A stretch of 5,608 bases of DNA from an uncultured Treponema sp. Lineage in GTDB: Bacteria; Spirochaetota; Spirochaetia; Treponematales; Treponemataceae. Made by a program: the position numbers and the translations under genes. The DNA lies in the NCBI GenBank assembly GCA_905236465.1, contig CAJOQA010000002.1, forward strand, positions 1 through 5,608, read 5' to 3'. The notes under the pieces are model-generated. The model had not been told where the DNA came from. It did not search any database and saw only the letters and a list, made by a program, of their open reading frames with translations. Numbering within the stretch: the stretch's first letter is position 1; the number at the start of each line of letters is the position of its first letter. Below, piece by piece: positions 5,331-5,608 of the stretch.

Positions 5331-5376
5331 AGGGGGTAGGCGGAAATGAGGAGCGAAAGCGACGAATTGAAGCCGA

Positions 5377-5450
5377 GGGATTTAGATTGTTCAAATCCCC
5401 AAAAACAGTCCTGTGGACTATTTTTGGAGATTTGCTCGAGTCTATATCCC
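5377..5450. repeat. 74-nt nested inverted repeat (structured RNA or repeat element)
   Basis: The outer arms GGGATTTAGA (5377-5386) and TCTATATCCC (5441-5450) pair at 9 of 10 positions. After a short internal loop, 5392-5411 pairs with 5415-5434 at 18 of 20 positions around a TGT loop. The two mismatches on the + strand are C-A (5398/5428 and 5406/5420), which become G-U pairs if the - strand is transcribed. It sits in the uxuA leader, 26 nt before the start codon. It could be a leader RNA structure, a small dispersed repeat, or a bidirectional transcription feature. I cannot assign it to a named family. Confidence 0.6.
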
Positions 5451-5471
5451 ACCTTTTTTATTTTAGAGGTG
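5450..5471 (+). promoter_or_regulatory. Stem that could cover the uxuA ribosome binding site
   Basis: CACCT (5450-5454) is the exact complement of AGGTG (5467-5471), which is part of the ribosome binding site AGAGGTG (5465-5471) of uxuA, with a 12-nt T-rich loop between. If formed, the stem would hide the site from the ribosome. Its first base is also the last base of the nested hairpin 5377-5450, so the two structures compete only marginally. Five base pairs is short and may be chance. Confidence 0.35.
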
Positions 5472-5476
5472 ATGAT

Positions 5477-5608
5477 ATGGAAATGACATTACGTTGGTAC
5501 GGAACTGGGTTTGATTCCGTTACTTTGCAGCAGATTCGTCAGGTGCCTGGTGTTCATGGCGTTATTACAACTTTGTATGATTCAGTTCCGGGGGATGCTT
5601 GGGAACTG
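5477..5608 (+). CDS. uxuA: Mannonate dehydratase, N-terminal part (3' partial)
   Basis: The frame runs from ATG 5477 to the window edge (44 codons). The start MEMTLRWYGTGFDSVTLQQI, then RQVPGVHGVITTLYDSVPGDAWEL, matches the N-terminus of UxuA enzymes, which open with the same RWYG...D.V.L..IRQ pattern and a GV..TLYD strand of the TIM barrel. UxuA is a cytoplasmic metal-dependent enzyme that removes water from D-mannonate to give 2-keto-3-deoxygluconate, a step of glucuronate breakdown from pectin- or hemicellulose-type sugars. The usual length is about 350-400 residues, so roughly a tenth is seen. AGAGGTG at 5465-5471 is a good ribosome binding site. Another ATG two codons on is in frame but poorly spaced. 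The metal-binding residues lie beyond the window, so activity cannot be judged. Confidence 0.9.
   Translation, partial: MEMTLRWYGTGFDSVTLQQIRQVPGVHGVITTLYDSVPGDAWEL

Noticed and set aside
5290..5349. Short frame of 19 codons inside the GC-rich leader segment (begins MQDLQRG)
   Set aside because: There is no ribosome binding site, the composition (Arg/Gly-rich) reflects the GC-rich DNA, and the frame crosses the hairpin. It is better explained by structure or a repeat than as a peptide.
5377..5450. CRISPR repeat or insertion-sequence end
   Set aside because: There is a single copy, no spacer-like periodicity, no target-site duplication and no transposase reading frame.

Overview
The window looks like a piece of an AT-rich chromosome from a host-associated spirochaete, most likely a rumen or gut Treponema. 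This is an inference from three things: LPP20-type envelope proteins beside a CsgG/LpoB-like protein, a loose lipobox (LGFSSC), and a Treponema-like Xre repressor. No rRNA or other marker gene is present to prove it.

Layout. Bases 1-165 hold the C-terminal end of an unrecognised lysine-rich protein on the + strand. It meets tail to tail, with no spacer, a small Xre-family repressor gene on the - strand (166-492). The divergent region 493-608 is the most information-rich DNA in the window. It holds two back-to-back sigma70-type promoters and three related palindromic sites (506-515, 535-545, 567-576) with centres about 30 bp apart. The third sits inside a nearly perfect 44-bp palindrome.

The + strand promoter drives a four-gene cell-envelope operon: an exported LPP20-like protein (609-1625), a 31-residue hydrophobic peptide (1645-1740), an LPP20-like lipoprotein (1766-2467), and an exported 611-residue protein (2486-4321). 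The last joins a CsgG/LpoB-like domain, a charged helical segment and a C-terminal CIA30/carbohydrate-binding-like beta domain. A hairpin terminator follows at 4358-4403. The parts recall the FlgO/FlgP (CsgG-like plus LPP20) and LpoB-type outer-membrane systems, but the actual role cannot be read from sequence. The upstream Xre protein is the obvious candidate regulator.

A self-contained toxin-antitoxin pair follows with its own promoter: a Phd/YefM-type antitoxin (4496-4765) and a PIN-domain VapC-type toxin (4786-5214). The last part (5215-5608) is the control region and first 44 codons of a mannonate dehydratase gene (uxuA, hexuronate catabolism). It contains a palindromic operator candidate, a good promoter, and a predicted leader of about 190 nt. 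The leader holds a GC-rich hairpin, a 74-nt nested hairpin and a small stem able to cover the ribosome binding site. The 5299-5450 segment could be a structured leader RNA, a dispersed repeat inserted in the leader, or both.
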